From the NCBI GenBank assembly GCA_036733345.1, contig DAINAR010000005.1, positions 1-64,000 of the forward strand: 64,000 nucleotides of DNA, in the 5' to 3' direction. The notes below the pieces were generated by a model that made no database searches, was not told the DNA's origin, and saw only the letters and a list, made by a program, of their open reading frames with translations. This stretch comes from JAFGMQ01 sp036733345 (GTDB taxonomy: Bacteria > Desulfobacterota > DSM-4660 > Desulfatiglandales > Desulfatiglandaceae). This document shows positions 26,750 through 35,025 of this stretch, in pieces. Position numbers and translations under genes: made by a program. Each line of letters opens with the position of its first letter. The first letter of the stretch is position 1.

Positions 26750-28090
26750 ATGTTAAATGAATGTTGTGATATATGTCTAAATACTGGACGGCCGATTAAA
26801 TTCAGGTCTGACCGAATAAATATCTGCCAATGGTGTGTAACTTTATTGCAAGATACACCAATAGATCCTCAAGAAATTGAAGAGCACTTGATGGACATCA
26901 TAAAAAGGTATTCTAGGAAGCCCCCTGAAAGGCCTAATAAAGAAAATATCAGGGGGAAGGCTTATTCATATGTAACCGCACAAGAATCGTTTTTAGGATC
27001 TATAGTTACCTCGCTATTTAGCAAAGAAAAGCGTGAGAGAAAAATACAGGAAGTTTTCAATAGTATGTTACTACTTGAAAATGCGTCATATGAGTCTAAG
27101 TTAGCAAAATATCAGTCTGAAATTAAACATGAAATAAAAGATAATTATAATAAATTACTTTCTGGTGAATATATGCCGCGGGAATTAACGTCGTTTTTTG
27201 TCAAAAGAAATATTTTTTCAAGCCGTTGGAGTTCTCCAACGAGGTCAGCTTATAAAGATAGCCTAGATTCAACTGACAAAAAATATTTGAAATACATTAG
27301 GGCCTACAATCACAATTTGCTGGCAGGAAAGACAAAATATTCACGCCCTGATGAGAAATTTATGCTTAAATTAAGAGATAATATTAAAAGACAGGATGGC
27401 TACAGATGTAAAATTTGTTCTAAATATGGAAAAAATGTTGAGCTCCATGTTCATCATATAATCCCAATAGATAAGTATGGTAGCAATCATCCGAATAATT
27501 TGATTACTCTTTGCCATTCATGCCATAATAAACAGCATCCTGGATTTCAAGTAAGCAGGAATTTGACAATAAGAAGGGAAAGAACCGGTGGCGAATTTGT
27601 ATCTATTGATATTGAGACAACAGGGTTTAGTGCCAATAATGATCATATAATAGAAATGGCTGCTGTGAAATTTAAGGATGCTAAAGTGGTGGACAATTTT
27701 TCAACATTGGTTAATCCAAAAGTTCCAATTCCGTATAATATAACTAAAATTACCGGAATAGATGATCGTATGGTTTTTAATGCTCCAACTATTAATGAAA
27801 TCTTTAATGAATTTATTGAATTTATAGGAGAGGCAAAACTTGTTTGCCATAATTCTTCATTCGATATGGGATTCTTAAAAAAATATGCGAATGAGTTGGG
27901 CTATCGGATTGATAACGAATTAATTGATACTCTTCATCTAAGCAGAAAAAAAATGCCCCATCTTGCTAATCACAAGCTTCAAACCCTTGTGCGGCATTTT
28001 GACATTAAAACATATGGTAAACATAGAGCTTTAGCAGACAGCTATGCGACCGGCCATGTATATATAAAATGCCTACGTACAAAAAAATAG
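26750..28090 (+). CDS. Zinc-ribbon / HNH endonuclease / DEDDh exonuclease fusion protein
   Basis: A 446-residue protein with three recognisable parts. The N-terminus has a CxxC...CxxC zinc knuckle (Cys6, Cys9, Cys26, Cys29). Residues 220-265 form a complete HNH nuclease of the zinc-containing type: CKIC, HVHHIIP (His235-His236), the NN pair at 249-250, CHSC and His263. Residues 283-435 form a DnaQ-like 3'-5' exonuclease with all five catalytic residues: D287 and E289 in DIETTG, D372 in HNSSFD, H425 and D430 in HRALAD. A charged helical linker separates the parts. The gene is AT-rich and sits between an integron-like cassette and a decayed R-M locus. A nucleic-acid degrading defence role is inferred; no partner gene is evident. 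Confidence 0.85.
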   Translation: MLNECCDICLNTGRPIKFRSDRINICQWCVTLLQDTPIDPQEIEEHLMDIIKRYSRKPPERPNKENIRGKAYSYVTAQESFLGSIVTSLFSKEKRERKIQEVFNSMLLLENASYESKLAKYQSEIKHEIKDNYNKLLSGEYMPRELTSFFVKRNIFSSRWSSPTRSAYKDSLDSTDKKYLKYIRAYNHNLLAGKTKYSRPDEKFMLKLRDNIKRQDGYRCKICSKYGKNVELHVHHIIPIDKYGSNHPNNLITLCHSCHNKQHPGFQVSRNLTIRRERTGGEFVSIDIETTGFSANNDHIIEMAAVKFKDAKVVDNFSTLVNPKVPIPYNITKITGIDDRMVFNAPTINEIFNEFIEFIGEAKLVCHNSSFDMGFLKKYANELGYRIDNELIDTLHLSRKKMPHLANHKLQTLVRHFDIKTYGKHRALADSYATGHVYIKCLRTKK

Positions 28091-28120
28091 TGAAGATTCG
28101 AGGTCTAATTCTAAAAGGAA

Positions 28121-28262
28121 CATTCTTTAAAAATTTGATTGGCGATCTGAATGTTTGTGAAGGGGCAGGACTGCTGTTGACTTTTAACCATTTTCATTTC
28201 AATCTCTTTTATAAAGGATACAGTCTCAAATCCTGAACAGTAAATAGAGAATATCCGGCAAA
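28121..28262. repeat. MITE-like repeat A, copy 2 (left part)
   Basis: CATTCTTTAAAAATTTGATT, GGCGATCTGAATG, TGTGAAGGGG, CTGTTGACTTTTAACCATTTTC, TCAAATCCTGAACAG, AATATCCGGCAAAGCC. Nearly the same as 31154-31290. The right terminal inverted repeat is absent. It stops just before the truncated methylase ORF. Confidence 0.7.
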
Positions 28263-28303
28263 GCCTTACTTATGAATGTAAACATCTAAAGGAAAAGCAG
28301 CCC

Positions 28304-28645
28304 ATGAACTTAAAAATAATGCTCCAGTTGTGCCCTACAATCCTCACCGGAAAATGGACTGACTGGATCGATTACTGGTCGGTTGATTTTGACTTTGAAA
28401 GCAAGCGCGAGATTATTCGTGTACCCAATGAAGATACAGGAGAGATGGAAGAGCGCTGGACTGGAGATTTTATCTTTGAGAACGAGTGGCAGTCCTTCCG
28501 GACCAAAAAAGACCGCTCTCTTGATTTGAAAAGTGTTTTTCATGAATCTCCGCCGGGAAGATATAAAATTGCCGTCAAGGTGGTGGATATTTTCGGAAAC
28601 GACACGATGAAGATCGCAGAAGTGACTGTCGGGGGGAAGAAATAA
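28304..28645 (+). pseudogene. C-terminal remnant of a type III-like DNA methyltransferase (mod)
   Basis: A 113-residue ORF without any catalytic motif (no DPPY and no AdoMet-binding FxGxG). DWIDYWSVDFDFESKREIIR, FENEWQSFRTKKDRSLDLKS and KIAVKVVDIFGNDTM resemble, from memory, the C-terminal domain of site-specific DNA methyltransferases that pair with type III-like helicases. It is followed with one-base overlap (TAATG) by a KilA-N gene and then a res-like helicase, the usual order of such operons. A copy of repeat A lies directly upstream where the rest of mod should be. An independent small protein is less likely. Confidence 0.6.
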
Positions 28646-29463
28646 TGGCAAAATTAGAGGTCAAGGGAACTGAAATTACTATTTTTAGCCAAAATGAAGA
28701 AGACTATATCTGTATTACCGATATCGCAAAATATAAAAATGAAGACCGCAGCGACGATCTGATTCGCAACTGGCTAAGAAACCGCAATACTATTGAATTT
28801 TTAGGGATATGGGAGCAGCTTAACAATCCGGGTTTTAAACCCGTCGAATTCGACGGGTTTAGAAAGCAGTCGGGCCTGAACAGTTTTACATTGACACCAA
28901 AACAGTGGATTGAGACAACAGGCGCAATCGGTATTGTTTCCAAACCGGGCAGATATGGAGGAACCTATGCCCACAAGGATATTGCCTTTGAATTTGCCTC
29001 CTGGATATCGGTGGAATTTAAACTATACCTTATCAAGGAGTTCCAACGGCTTAAAGACCAGGAACGGGAAAAACTTGGCTGGGATATTCGACGAAACCTG
29101 ACAAAAATAAACTACCGCATCCATACTGACGCCATTAAAGAACATCTCATACCGCCTGAACTGACCAAAGATCAGATTAATCTTGTCTATGCATCTGAAG
29201 CGGATGTCCTGAATATGGCACTGTTTGGAACGACTGCCAAAGAATGGAGAGATATAAACCCTGATTTGAAAGGCAACATCCGCGATTATGCCAATGTTTC
29301 TCAACTGGTATGCCTTGCCAATCTGGAAAACCTGAATGCGCATTTTATAAAAGAGGGGTTTCACCAGAACGATCGGCTTGGCAAATTGAACCGGATTGCC
29401 ATACAGCAGATGAAACTCCTGATTTCTGACAATTCGATAAAAAAGTTAGAAGGTGGTAAGTAA
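28645..29463 (+). CDS. KilA-N domain protein of an R-M operon
   Basis: A 272-residue protein with an N-terminal KilA-N DNA-binding domain: ITDIAKYKNEDRSDDLIRNW, then GRYGGTYAHKDIAFEFASWIS, followed by FKLYLIKEFQRLK. The C-terminal half (VYASEADVLNMALFG, KEWR, DYANVSQLVCLANLE) is common to chromosomal KilA-N proteins found next to restriction genes. It overlaps the neighbours at both ends by one base, so the three reading frames were built as one operon. The domain binds DNA; its role in R-M loci is not established. It is the only intact gene of the three. Confidence 0.85.
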   Translation: MAKLEVKGTEITIFSQNEEDYICITDIAKYKNEDRSDDLIRNWLRNRNTIEFLGIWEQLNNPGFKPVEFDGFRKQSGLNSFTLTPKQWIETTGAIGIVSKPGRYGGTYAHKDIAFEFASWISVEFKLYLIKEFQRLKDQEREKLGWDIRRNLTKINYRIHTDAIKEHLIPPELTKDQINLVYASEADVLNMALFGTTAKEWRDINPDLKGNIRDYANVSQLVCLANLENLNAHFIKEGFHQNDRLGKLNRIAIQQMKLLISDNSIKKLEGGK

Positions 29464-30068
29464 TGGCCATACATCCTGATTTTCCCTCTTCTCCCTACGA
29501 AATTCTTAATCCTGATATCCGCTGGTTTCCGGCTGACGAAGCGCTGCGGGAATCCAGTTATGAAAAGCTTCTTCCTCCGCTTGTCCATATCCTCCGCAGG
29601 GAAGTTCATTCATGGCGTGAAAAAGGTTATGAGGGGGCGAGTAACACGAGTGTTTCTCTTCTGAACTGGTGGTTTAAAACCGAGCATCTTATCCCGCAGG
29701 CCGACGGTTCAGTGGCCCCCTTTAAGTATTACTACGCCCAGAGAGAGGCGGTTGAAACAGTCGTCTATCTTTATGATGTTGTTAAGATCAAGGATAAATA
29801 CGACCTTCTCCGCTACGATTCATCACAGGCCGTTTCTGCCGGGATGTTTGATGAAGAATGGCGCAGACTGGTAGTCAAGATGGCAACAGGCAGCGGTAAA
29901 ACAAAGGTTATGAGCCTTATCCTCGCCTGGGCTTACTTTAACAAGACCTATGAAGAGGACTCCGATCTTGCAAGAAACTTTCTTATTATCGCACCGAACA
30001 TTATTGTCCTTGTCAAGGGGTCACGTCTGCTGTTGACTCTTAATCATTTTCTTTTCAATGTACTTTAA
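29463..30068 (+). pseudogene. N-terminal remnant of a type III restriction helicase (res)
   Basis: A 201-residue fragment of a DEAD/DEAH restriction helicase. Present are the family N-terminus (WFPADEALRE), FKYYYAQREAVETVVYLYDV and Walker A ATGSGKT at residues 141-147, then FLIIAPNIIVL. Homology ends abruptly after Leu183 (30011). The last 18 residues (VKGSRLLLT...) are translated from repeat A. The DExH box, the remaining helicase motifs and the nuclease domain are missing, so it cannot work as a restriction enzyme. Confidence 0.85.
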
Positions 30069-30202
30069 TACAGGATACGGTCTTAAATCCTGAAAAATTA
30101 ATAGAGAAAATTTCTTGAAAGGTCAGACTCAAGAGTAGTGCTAAATAAGGTAAAGGAAAATAGCAATTTACTGTCAACAGTAGACTTTACCCATTTTTAG
30201 GC
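30011..30202. repeat. MITE-like repeat A, copy 3 (most complete)
   Basis: Left end TGTCAAGGGGTCACGTCTG then CTGTTGACTCTTAATC (30030-30045). Right end AATTTACTGTCAACAG (30165-30180), then TAGACTTTACCCATTTT. The two ends are inverted relatives. The core from CTGTTGAC to GTCAACAG is 151 bases, with no ORF of its own. The left boundary coincides with the breakpoint of the res fragment. Confidence 0.75.
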
Positions 30203-30265
30203 GGAAAACGCGCCCTCACACCTGTTAGCCAGGGTATTGAGATTTACCAAGAACCTATATTTTTC

Positions 30266-30293
30266 TTGACAAATGTAGCCTATAGGCTACAAT
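30266..30293 (+). promoter_or_regulatory. Promoter and palindromic operator of the toxin-antitoxin pair
   Basis: A consensus -35 box TTGACA (30266-30271), a 16-base spacer and a -10 box TACAAT (30288-30293). The perfect 18-base palindrome TGTAGCCTATAGGCTACA (30274-30291) fills the spacer and overlaps the -10, which is ideal for autorepression by the antitoxin. Transcription would start at about 30300, the first base of the toxin ATG. Confidence 0.8.
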
Positions 30294-30299
30294 GTTGCC

Positions 30300-30590
30300 A
30301 TGATTGAAATTCGCAAAACCGATATTTTTAGTAAATGGATCGATGGGTTACAAGATATTCGTGCTCGTTCTCGTATCCTTGTCCGGATCGAAAGATTAGC
30401 GGTTGGAAACCCGGGAGACATCAAGCCAGTTGGGGAAGGTGTGTCGGAAATGCGGATTGATTACGGACCCGGCTACCGGGTTTATTTCAAAAAAATGGGA
30501 CAAAAGGTGATCGTCCTTTTAGCTGGTGGCGATAAAAAAAGCCAGTCCAAGGACATCAAAACCGCCTTACTTCTTTCCCGAGATTTATAG
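30300..30590 (+). CDS. HigB/RelE-superfamily toxin
   Basis: A 96-residue type II toxin of the phage-derived Gp49/HigB group, probably a ribosome-dependent mRNA nuclease. Typical motifs are FSKWIDGLQDIRARSRILVRI, GNPGDIKPVGEGVSEMRIDY, GPGYRVYF and the C-terminal LLAGGDKKSQSKDI. It is followed ten bases later by its antitoxin. No ribosome site precedes the ATG, and the promoter predicts a leaderless or nearly leaderless transcript. Toxin-first order is typical of the HigBA type. Confidence 0.9.
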   Translation: MIEIRKTDIFSKWIDGLQDIRARSRILVRIERLAVGNPGDIKPVGEGVSEMRIDYGPGYRVYFKKMGQKVIVLLAGGDKKSQSKDIKTALLLSRDL

Positions 30591-30600
30591 GAGTAAAAAC

Positions 30601-30906
30601 ATGGCAAAAACCAGAACAACCCGTTATGACGTCGCTGAACACCTTCGCACTCCAGAGGAAATGGCCGCTTATCTTGAAGCCTGTCTTGAGGAAGCTAATG
30701 GTGATGCTGCATTTATTGCTAAAGCCTTAGGGGATATTGCCCGGGCCAAAGGCATGACACAAGTAGCGCGTGATGCAGGTTTGTCACGCGAAAGCCTTTA
30801 TAAAGCCCTTTCTGGAGAACGAACACCAGGTTTTGACACAATACTTAAGGTTGTTGGCGCACTTGGATTGAAATTACATGCGGAAGCGGAGCATGTAAAC
30901 TCATAA
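30601..30906 (+). CDS. HigA-type antitoxin, XRE-like DNA-binding protein
   Basis: A 101-residue addiction-module antidote. The true start is the ATG at 30601 behind TAGGAGT; a longer frame from 30526 reads through the toxin gene and is an artefact. RYDVAEHLRTPEEMAAYLEACLEE is the family N-terminus. The helix-turn-helix is IARAKGMTQVARDAGLSRESLYKALS, followed by PGFDTILKVVGALGLKL. It would neutralise the toxin and bind the palindrome at 30274-30291. Both genes are intact. Confidence 0.92.
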   Translation: MAKTRTTRYDVAEHLRTPEEMAAYLEACLEEANGDAAFIAKALGDIARAKGMTQVARDAGLSRESLYKALSGERTPGFDTILKVVGALGLKLHAEAEHVNS

Positions 30907-31153
30907 AAGGCCCATCAATAAATTGCAGCAGAAAATCAGTGCGGACCGGCCTTGCGAAATCGCCTGCTTTCTATACATGAGATCAATGGAAAGAGTTTTT
31001 GAACAGATTTCTATGCTGGAATGTGGAATGGGGTCGGATTGCGGCAAGTGTTTAATATGATGCCAATATTATAAAAAATTGCATTGCTTTTTTGGCTTAA
31101 ACCAATGTTTTTAATATCAAAAAAGGCCGTTAAGGTTGAAGTGTAAAGTGGGG

Positions 31154-31290
31154 CATTCTTTAAAAATTTAATTGGCGATCAGAATGGTTGTGAAGGGATC
31201 ATGTCTGTTGTTGACTGTTAATAATTTTCTCTTTAATGTCTTCAAACATGATACGGTTTCAAATCCTGAACAGTCCAAAGCCTGTTCAAA
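31154..31290. repeat. MITE-like repeat A, copy 4 (left part)
   Basis: CATTCTTTAAAAATTTAATT, GGCGATCAGAATGG, TGTGAAGGGATCATGTCTG, TTGTTGACTGTTAATAATTTTC, TCAAATCCTGAACAG. It occupies much of the 432-base gap 30907-31338 before the anion permease. The remainder of that gap shows nothing else. Confidence 0.7.
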
Positions 31291-31338
31291 CTATCGGATA
31301 ATATGACACTGTAAAAAGGAAAATCATCTGATATCTGT

Positions 31339-32553
31339 ATGCTGGCGATAACCATTTTTTGTATTGCCTATTTTGGCATAGCCCTTGGGAAAATCCCGGG
31401 GCTTATTATTGATCGGGTAGGTGTTGCACTTCTTGGAGCAATTGCCATGATGGTTTTCGGCGTTGTTACGATAGAAGGTGCCGTAGGATCGATAAATCTG
31501 CCGACAATTCTTCTGCTTTACTCTTTAATGATTATTTCCGCGCAGCTCCGACTTGGCGGCTTTTATACCTGGGTTGCACTGAAAATTGTCCCTTATTATA
31601 CCCATCCTCGTCTTTTTTTACTGATTACCATGCTTGTCAGCGCTTTGTTGTCCGCACTGCTGGCAAATGACATTGTGTGTTTTGCATTTACTCCCATACT
31701 GGCCCTCTCTTTGATAGAAGCAGGTCTGAATCCTTTGCCGTTTCTTATCGGACTCGCAGTTTCAAGCAATATCGGCTCAGCGGCGACAATCATCGGAAAC
31801 CCGCAGAATATGCTGATTGGTCAAACCGGACATCTGAGTTTTTCAAAATTCTTTTTCTGGTGCAGTCCGCCATCGCTTCTCGCCCTTATCTCCGGCTATC
31901 TGATCATCTTGTGGATATACCGGCAAAAATTCTATAGCCGGAAGAAAGAGACCGTTGAACAGGAACAGCCCCGTCAGCCCTTTAACAAATGGCAGACCTC
32001 AAAAGGAATCTTTGCGATTCTGATACTCATATCGTTGTTTTTTTCTTCAATACCAAGAGAATTCTCAGCCATCGGCATTGCCGGAATATTATTATGCAGT
32101 CGAAAGATGAAGACCAGAGATATTATGGGGCTGGTGGACTGGCACCTGATCACATTATTCTGTGCCCTTTTTATAATCATCCATGGCATTTCCCAGAGCG
32201 GTTATCTGGACATTGTGATGAAACAACTCTCCAATATGGGGATGAATCTGCATAACCTGCCCATATTGACCGGAATATCAGCGATAACAAGCAACCTTTT
32301 CAGCAATGTGCCTGCTACAATGTTGCTCATCAGTTTTCTTGATCCTCTTGAACATGCCCAGTGGTATACTCTGGCAGTGTCGAGTACTTTTGCAGGGAAC
32401 CTGTTTTTGCTGGGCAGCATAGCAAATCTGATAGTCGTGGAACAGGCAGCGAATTTTGATATAAAAATATCATTTTCCCAGCACGCAATAGTTGGAATCC
32501 CGGTGACGTTAATTTCGCTGCTCATATTGCTTTTCTGGATCTTTATCGTATGA
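31339..32553 (+). CDS. ArsB/NhaD-type (ion transporter superfamily) anion permease
   Basis: A 404-residue inner-membrane protein with about ten to twelve transmembrane helices. AGSINLP-like motifs and the helix-loop LLANDIVCFAFTPI, SSNIGSAATIIGNPQNMLIG and the second-half counterpart TSNLFSNVPATMLLISF mark the ArsB/NhaD/SLC13-like fold, with its two inverted repeats. The ATG at 31339 has only a distant GGAAAA site. The substrate could be arsenite, a dicarboxylate, sulfate or sodium/proton; the motif GNPQN is shared by several of these. No ars genes lie nearby. Repeats flank it on both sides. Confidence 0.85.
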   Translation: MLAITIFCIAYFGIALGKIPGLIIDRVGVALLGAIAMMVFGVVTIEGAVGSINLPTILLLYSLMIISAQLRLGGFYTWVALKIVPYYTHPRLFLLITMLVSALLSALLANDIVCFAFTPILALSLIEAGLNPLPFLIGLAVSSNIGSAATIIGNPQNMLIGQTGHLSFSKFFFWCSPPSLLALISGYLIILWIYRQKFYSRKKETVEQEQPRQPFNKWQTSKGIFAILILISLFFSSIPREFSAIGIAGILLCSRKMKTRDIMGLVDWHLITLFCALFIIIHGISQSGYLDIVMKQLSNMGMNLHNLPILTGISAITSNLFSNVPATMLLISFLDPLEHAQWYTLAVSSTFAGNLFLLGSIANLIVVEQAANFDIKISFSQHAIVGIPVTLISLLILLFWIFIV

Positions 32554-32614
32554 TTGACAGATTACCGAACAATGGCATTGAGATGAATTTTTAAAAGCCG
32601 GCGTTTTTTAAGAC

Positions 32615-32780
32615 TACTCACGTCTGGCTGTTCTTTGGGTTCAGGATGTGATTTTGCAGAAAATCTAACGAGAGAAATCCGGATCAAATCCTGAGCTAAT
32701 AGATGAAATAGCCTGCCATGCCCAATTTAAAAGCGGAGCTGAAGAGATAAAAAAATATAAACTAACAGTCATCAGGAGAC
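32615..32780. repeat. MITE-like repeat A, copy 5 (diverged)
   Basis: TCACGTCTGGCTGTT, AAATCCGGATCAAATCCTGAGC, TAATAGATGAAAT, AGCGGAGCTGAAGAGATAAA and ACTAACAGTCATCAGG follow the order of repeat A but are clearly degraded. It lies in the gap between the convergent permease and ABC operon ends. Confidence 0.45.
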
Positions 32781-32794
32781 TTTGCCTTTTTATT

Positions 32795-33895
32795 TCACTC
32801 CATTCGTTTTCGAAAAAGGACAGCAGCGGCACTTAGGGTCACGACCGCAATGACAGCCATAGGCCAGGTGTTCGAGATAACGTCGGTGGCAGGCATTCCC
32901 TTAAGGAATATTCCACGCACAATCAACATGAACCACCGTAAGGGGTTACCCAGCGAGATAACCTGGAGCCAGTGCGGCATATTCTCGATGGGCGTCGCAA
33001 AGCCGGAGAGAACAACCGCTGGAACCATAAAAGTGAATGCACCGAGTATTCCCTGCTGCTGGGTCGTGGAAAGGGAACTGATGAAAAGCCCGACACCGAT
33101 GATCGATAGCAGGAAGATGGCCATTGAGCCGTATAACAGCAGAAGCGAACCCTGAAAGGGGATTTTGAAACCATAAACGCCGATAAGAATGATGCCTGTG
33201 GCCTCCACCATCGCAATAAGGAGTGCAGCTCCGGCTTTTCCGAGGAGGATTTCCGCAGGGCGCAGCGGAGAAACCAGGAGCTGTTCGAAGGTGCCGACTT
33301 CCCGCTCACGCGCTACGGACATCGCCGTAACCAGCAACGCGATGAGCGTTGAGAGGATCACCACCAGAGACGGCACAGTGAACCACTTGTAGTCCAGGTT
33401 CGGGTTGAACCAATTACGCTCGATCAGGATAACGTTGCCTTGCTGCCCGCCTGCCAGTTCTTCCTGGAGCGAGGCAACTATCTGTAACGTGTATCCCGCG
33501 ACAATCTGCGCTGTGTTGGTCTTTCGCCCGTCCAGGAGAAGTTGAACGCTGACTGGTGTCTCATTCTCTATGGCCCTGGAGAAATCCTGTGGGATCGAAA
33601 GCACTGCAATGGCCTGTTGCTCGTCCAGTGCGCGGGTGATCTGCTTCTCACTCTCAACGGCAAAGACTTCTGTAAAGGTTCGCGAGGCACTGAGGCGCTG
33701 AACCAGTTCCGAGCCCCATTTACCACCATCAAGATTATGGACGGCCAGTGTCAGGTTGTTAGCTTCCAGCGTAATGGCAAAGGAGAAAAGGAGAGCCTGA
33801 AGGAGCGGCGGCACGATGAGCACAACGCGGGCCTTAGGGTCTTTAAGTGCGGCCAGGAGTTCCTTGATAATTAAAGAGCGCAGACGGGATAGCAT
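32795..33895 (-). CDS. ABC-2 type permease, YbhR-like
   Basis: A 366-residue membrane subunit of a YbhGFSR-like exporter. One N-terminal helix is followed by a large periplasmic domain (residues about 45-170), then five C-terminal helices including EREVGTFEQLLVSPLRPAEILLGK, the ABC-2 coupling region. It overlaps the upstream permease by one base. Last gene of a four-gene operon. Substrates of the family are drugs, lipophilic cations or lipids; none is indicated here. Confidence 0.9.
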   Translation of the reverse strand: MLSRLRSLIIKELLAALKDPKARVVLIVPPLLQALLFSFAITLEANNLTLAVHNLDGGKWGSELVQRLSASRTFTEVFAVESEKQITRALDEQQAIAVLSIPQDFSRAIENETPVSVQLLLDGRKTNTAQIVAGYTLQIVASLQEELAGGQQGNVILIERNWFNPNLDYKWFTVPSLVVILSTLIALLVTAMSVAREREVGTFEQLLVSPLRPAEILLGKAGAALLIAMVEATGIILIGVYGFKIPFQGSLLLLYGSMAIFLLSIIGVGLFISSLSTTQQQGILGAFTFMVPAVVLSGFATPIENMPHWLQVISLGNPLRWFMLIVRGIFLKGMPATDVISNTWPMAVIAVVTLSAAAVLFRKRME

Positions 33896-35025
33896 CAGTC
33901 AGACTCCAATCTACGAGGTGACTTGCGTAAAGTGATTATGAAAAAGAGCGCGCCGATAATAAGCAGGAACAGGACGTTAGGGATCAGCACCGCCCACACG
34001 TCGCCCACAAGGAAGAGCGTCTTTAAGTTTGTTACCAGGTAGCGGGCCGGTATAATGCGCGTAATCTGGCGGACAAGCCAGGGCATCGAGGCAATCTCGA
34101 AAATGAAGCCGGATAGCAGGAACGCGGGAAGAAACGCCGTAATTAAGGCACCCTGGCTGGCTACGAACTGGTTCTTTGTGATTGTTGAGATAAGCAGACC
34201 CTGTCCGAGAGCACTGAGAAGGAATGCTCCCCCGGCCAGCATGAGTGCCGGGAAACCGCCGCGAAACGGCACTTCAAAGAGGAAGATGACGACAGCCACC
34301 GTTCCGATCAGTGAAAGGAACCCCAATGCGAGGTAGGGGACGGTCTTGGCGATGAGCATTTCGATCGGGCTGACGGGTGTTGAGAGAAGCGCTTCCATGG
34401 TGCCACGCTCCCACTCCCGTGCCACCACAAGTGATGTTAGCAGTGTACCTATGATCGCCATGACGATAGCGAGGCTGCCCGGTATGAGCGCATTACGGGT
34501 CTCGAGCTCGGCATTGTACCAGAAGCGCGGTTCCAGACTAATTCTGGCACTGGTTTCATTCCCCTGTTCACGGGCTTCCGCCATTTGCCAGACTCTCAGC
34601 ACTCCGGCGGAATAGTTCCGCACGAAGTTGGCTGTATTTGTCTCACTTGCATCAGTGATGACCAGAATAGGGCTTGCATCCTTTGAAGCCAGCCTGCTTG
34701 CGAAGTCCTGTGGAATAATGACGAGGCCGCGCAAGTTGCCGCTTGTTATTTTGCCGAGCAGTTCCCGCCGGTCCCGGGCCACTTCGACGTCGAAGTAAGA
34801 TGTGGACTGAAAGGTCTGTACGAGACGCTGTGAGGCCGGGTCGTTGCTCTCCATAGCGACACCAAGTGAGATATTCTGTGCGTCCATGTTTACGCCATAG
34901 CCGAACAGTACCAGCAGGATCGCGGGCAGCACAAAGGCAATCAGTATGCTGCTGGGATCACGCAGCATCTGGCGCGATTCTTTCAGGATCAGGGCCTTAA
35001 TGCGAATTAAAGCGTGGGATTTCAT
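33895..35025 (-). CDS. ABC-2 type permease, YbhS-like
   Basis: A 376-residue paralogue of the preceding permease with the same layout: one helix (LIAFVLPAILLVLFGYGV), a periplasmic domain with ASRLASKDASPILVITD, then a five-helix bundle containing WERGTMEALLSTPVSPIEMLIAK. It overlaps the ATPase gene by four bases and the next permease by one. The two would form the heterodimeric membrane part of the exporter. Confidence 0.9.
   Translation of the reverse strand: MKSHALIRIKALILKESRQMLRDPSSILIAFVLPAILLVLFGYGVNMDAQNISLGVAMESNDPASQRLVQTFQSTSYFDVEVARDRRELLGKITSGNLRGLVIIPQDFASRLASKDASPILVITDASETNTANFVRNYSAGVLRVWQMAEAREQGNETSARISLEPRFWYNAELETRNALIPGSLAIVMAIIGTLLTSLVVAREWERGTMEALLSTPVSPIEMLIAKTVPYLALGFLSLIGTVAVVIFLFEVPFRGGFPALMLAGGAFLLSALGQGLLISTITKNQFVASQGALITAFLPAFLLSGFIFEIASMPWLVRQITRIIPARYLVTNLKTLFLVGDVWAVLIPNVLFLLIIGALFFIITLRKSPRRLESD

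Noticed and set aside
30526..30600. Upstream extension of the antitoxin reading frame
   Set aside because: It overlaps the toxin gene out of frame; the ATG at 30601 has a proper ribosome site and gives the family N-terminus.
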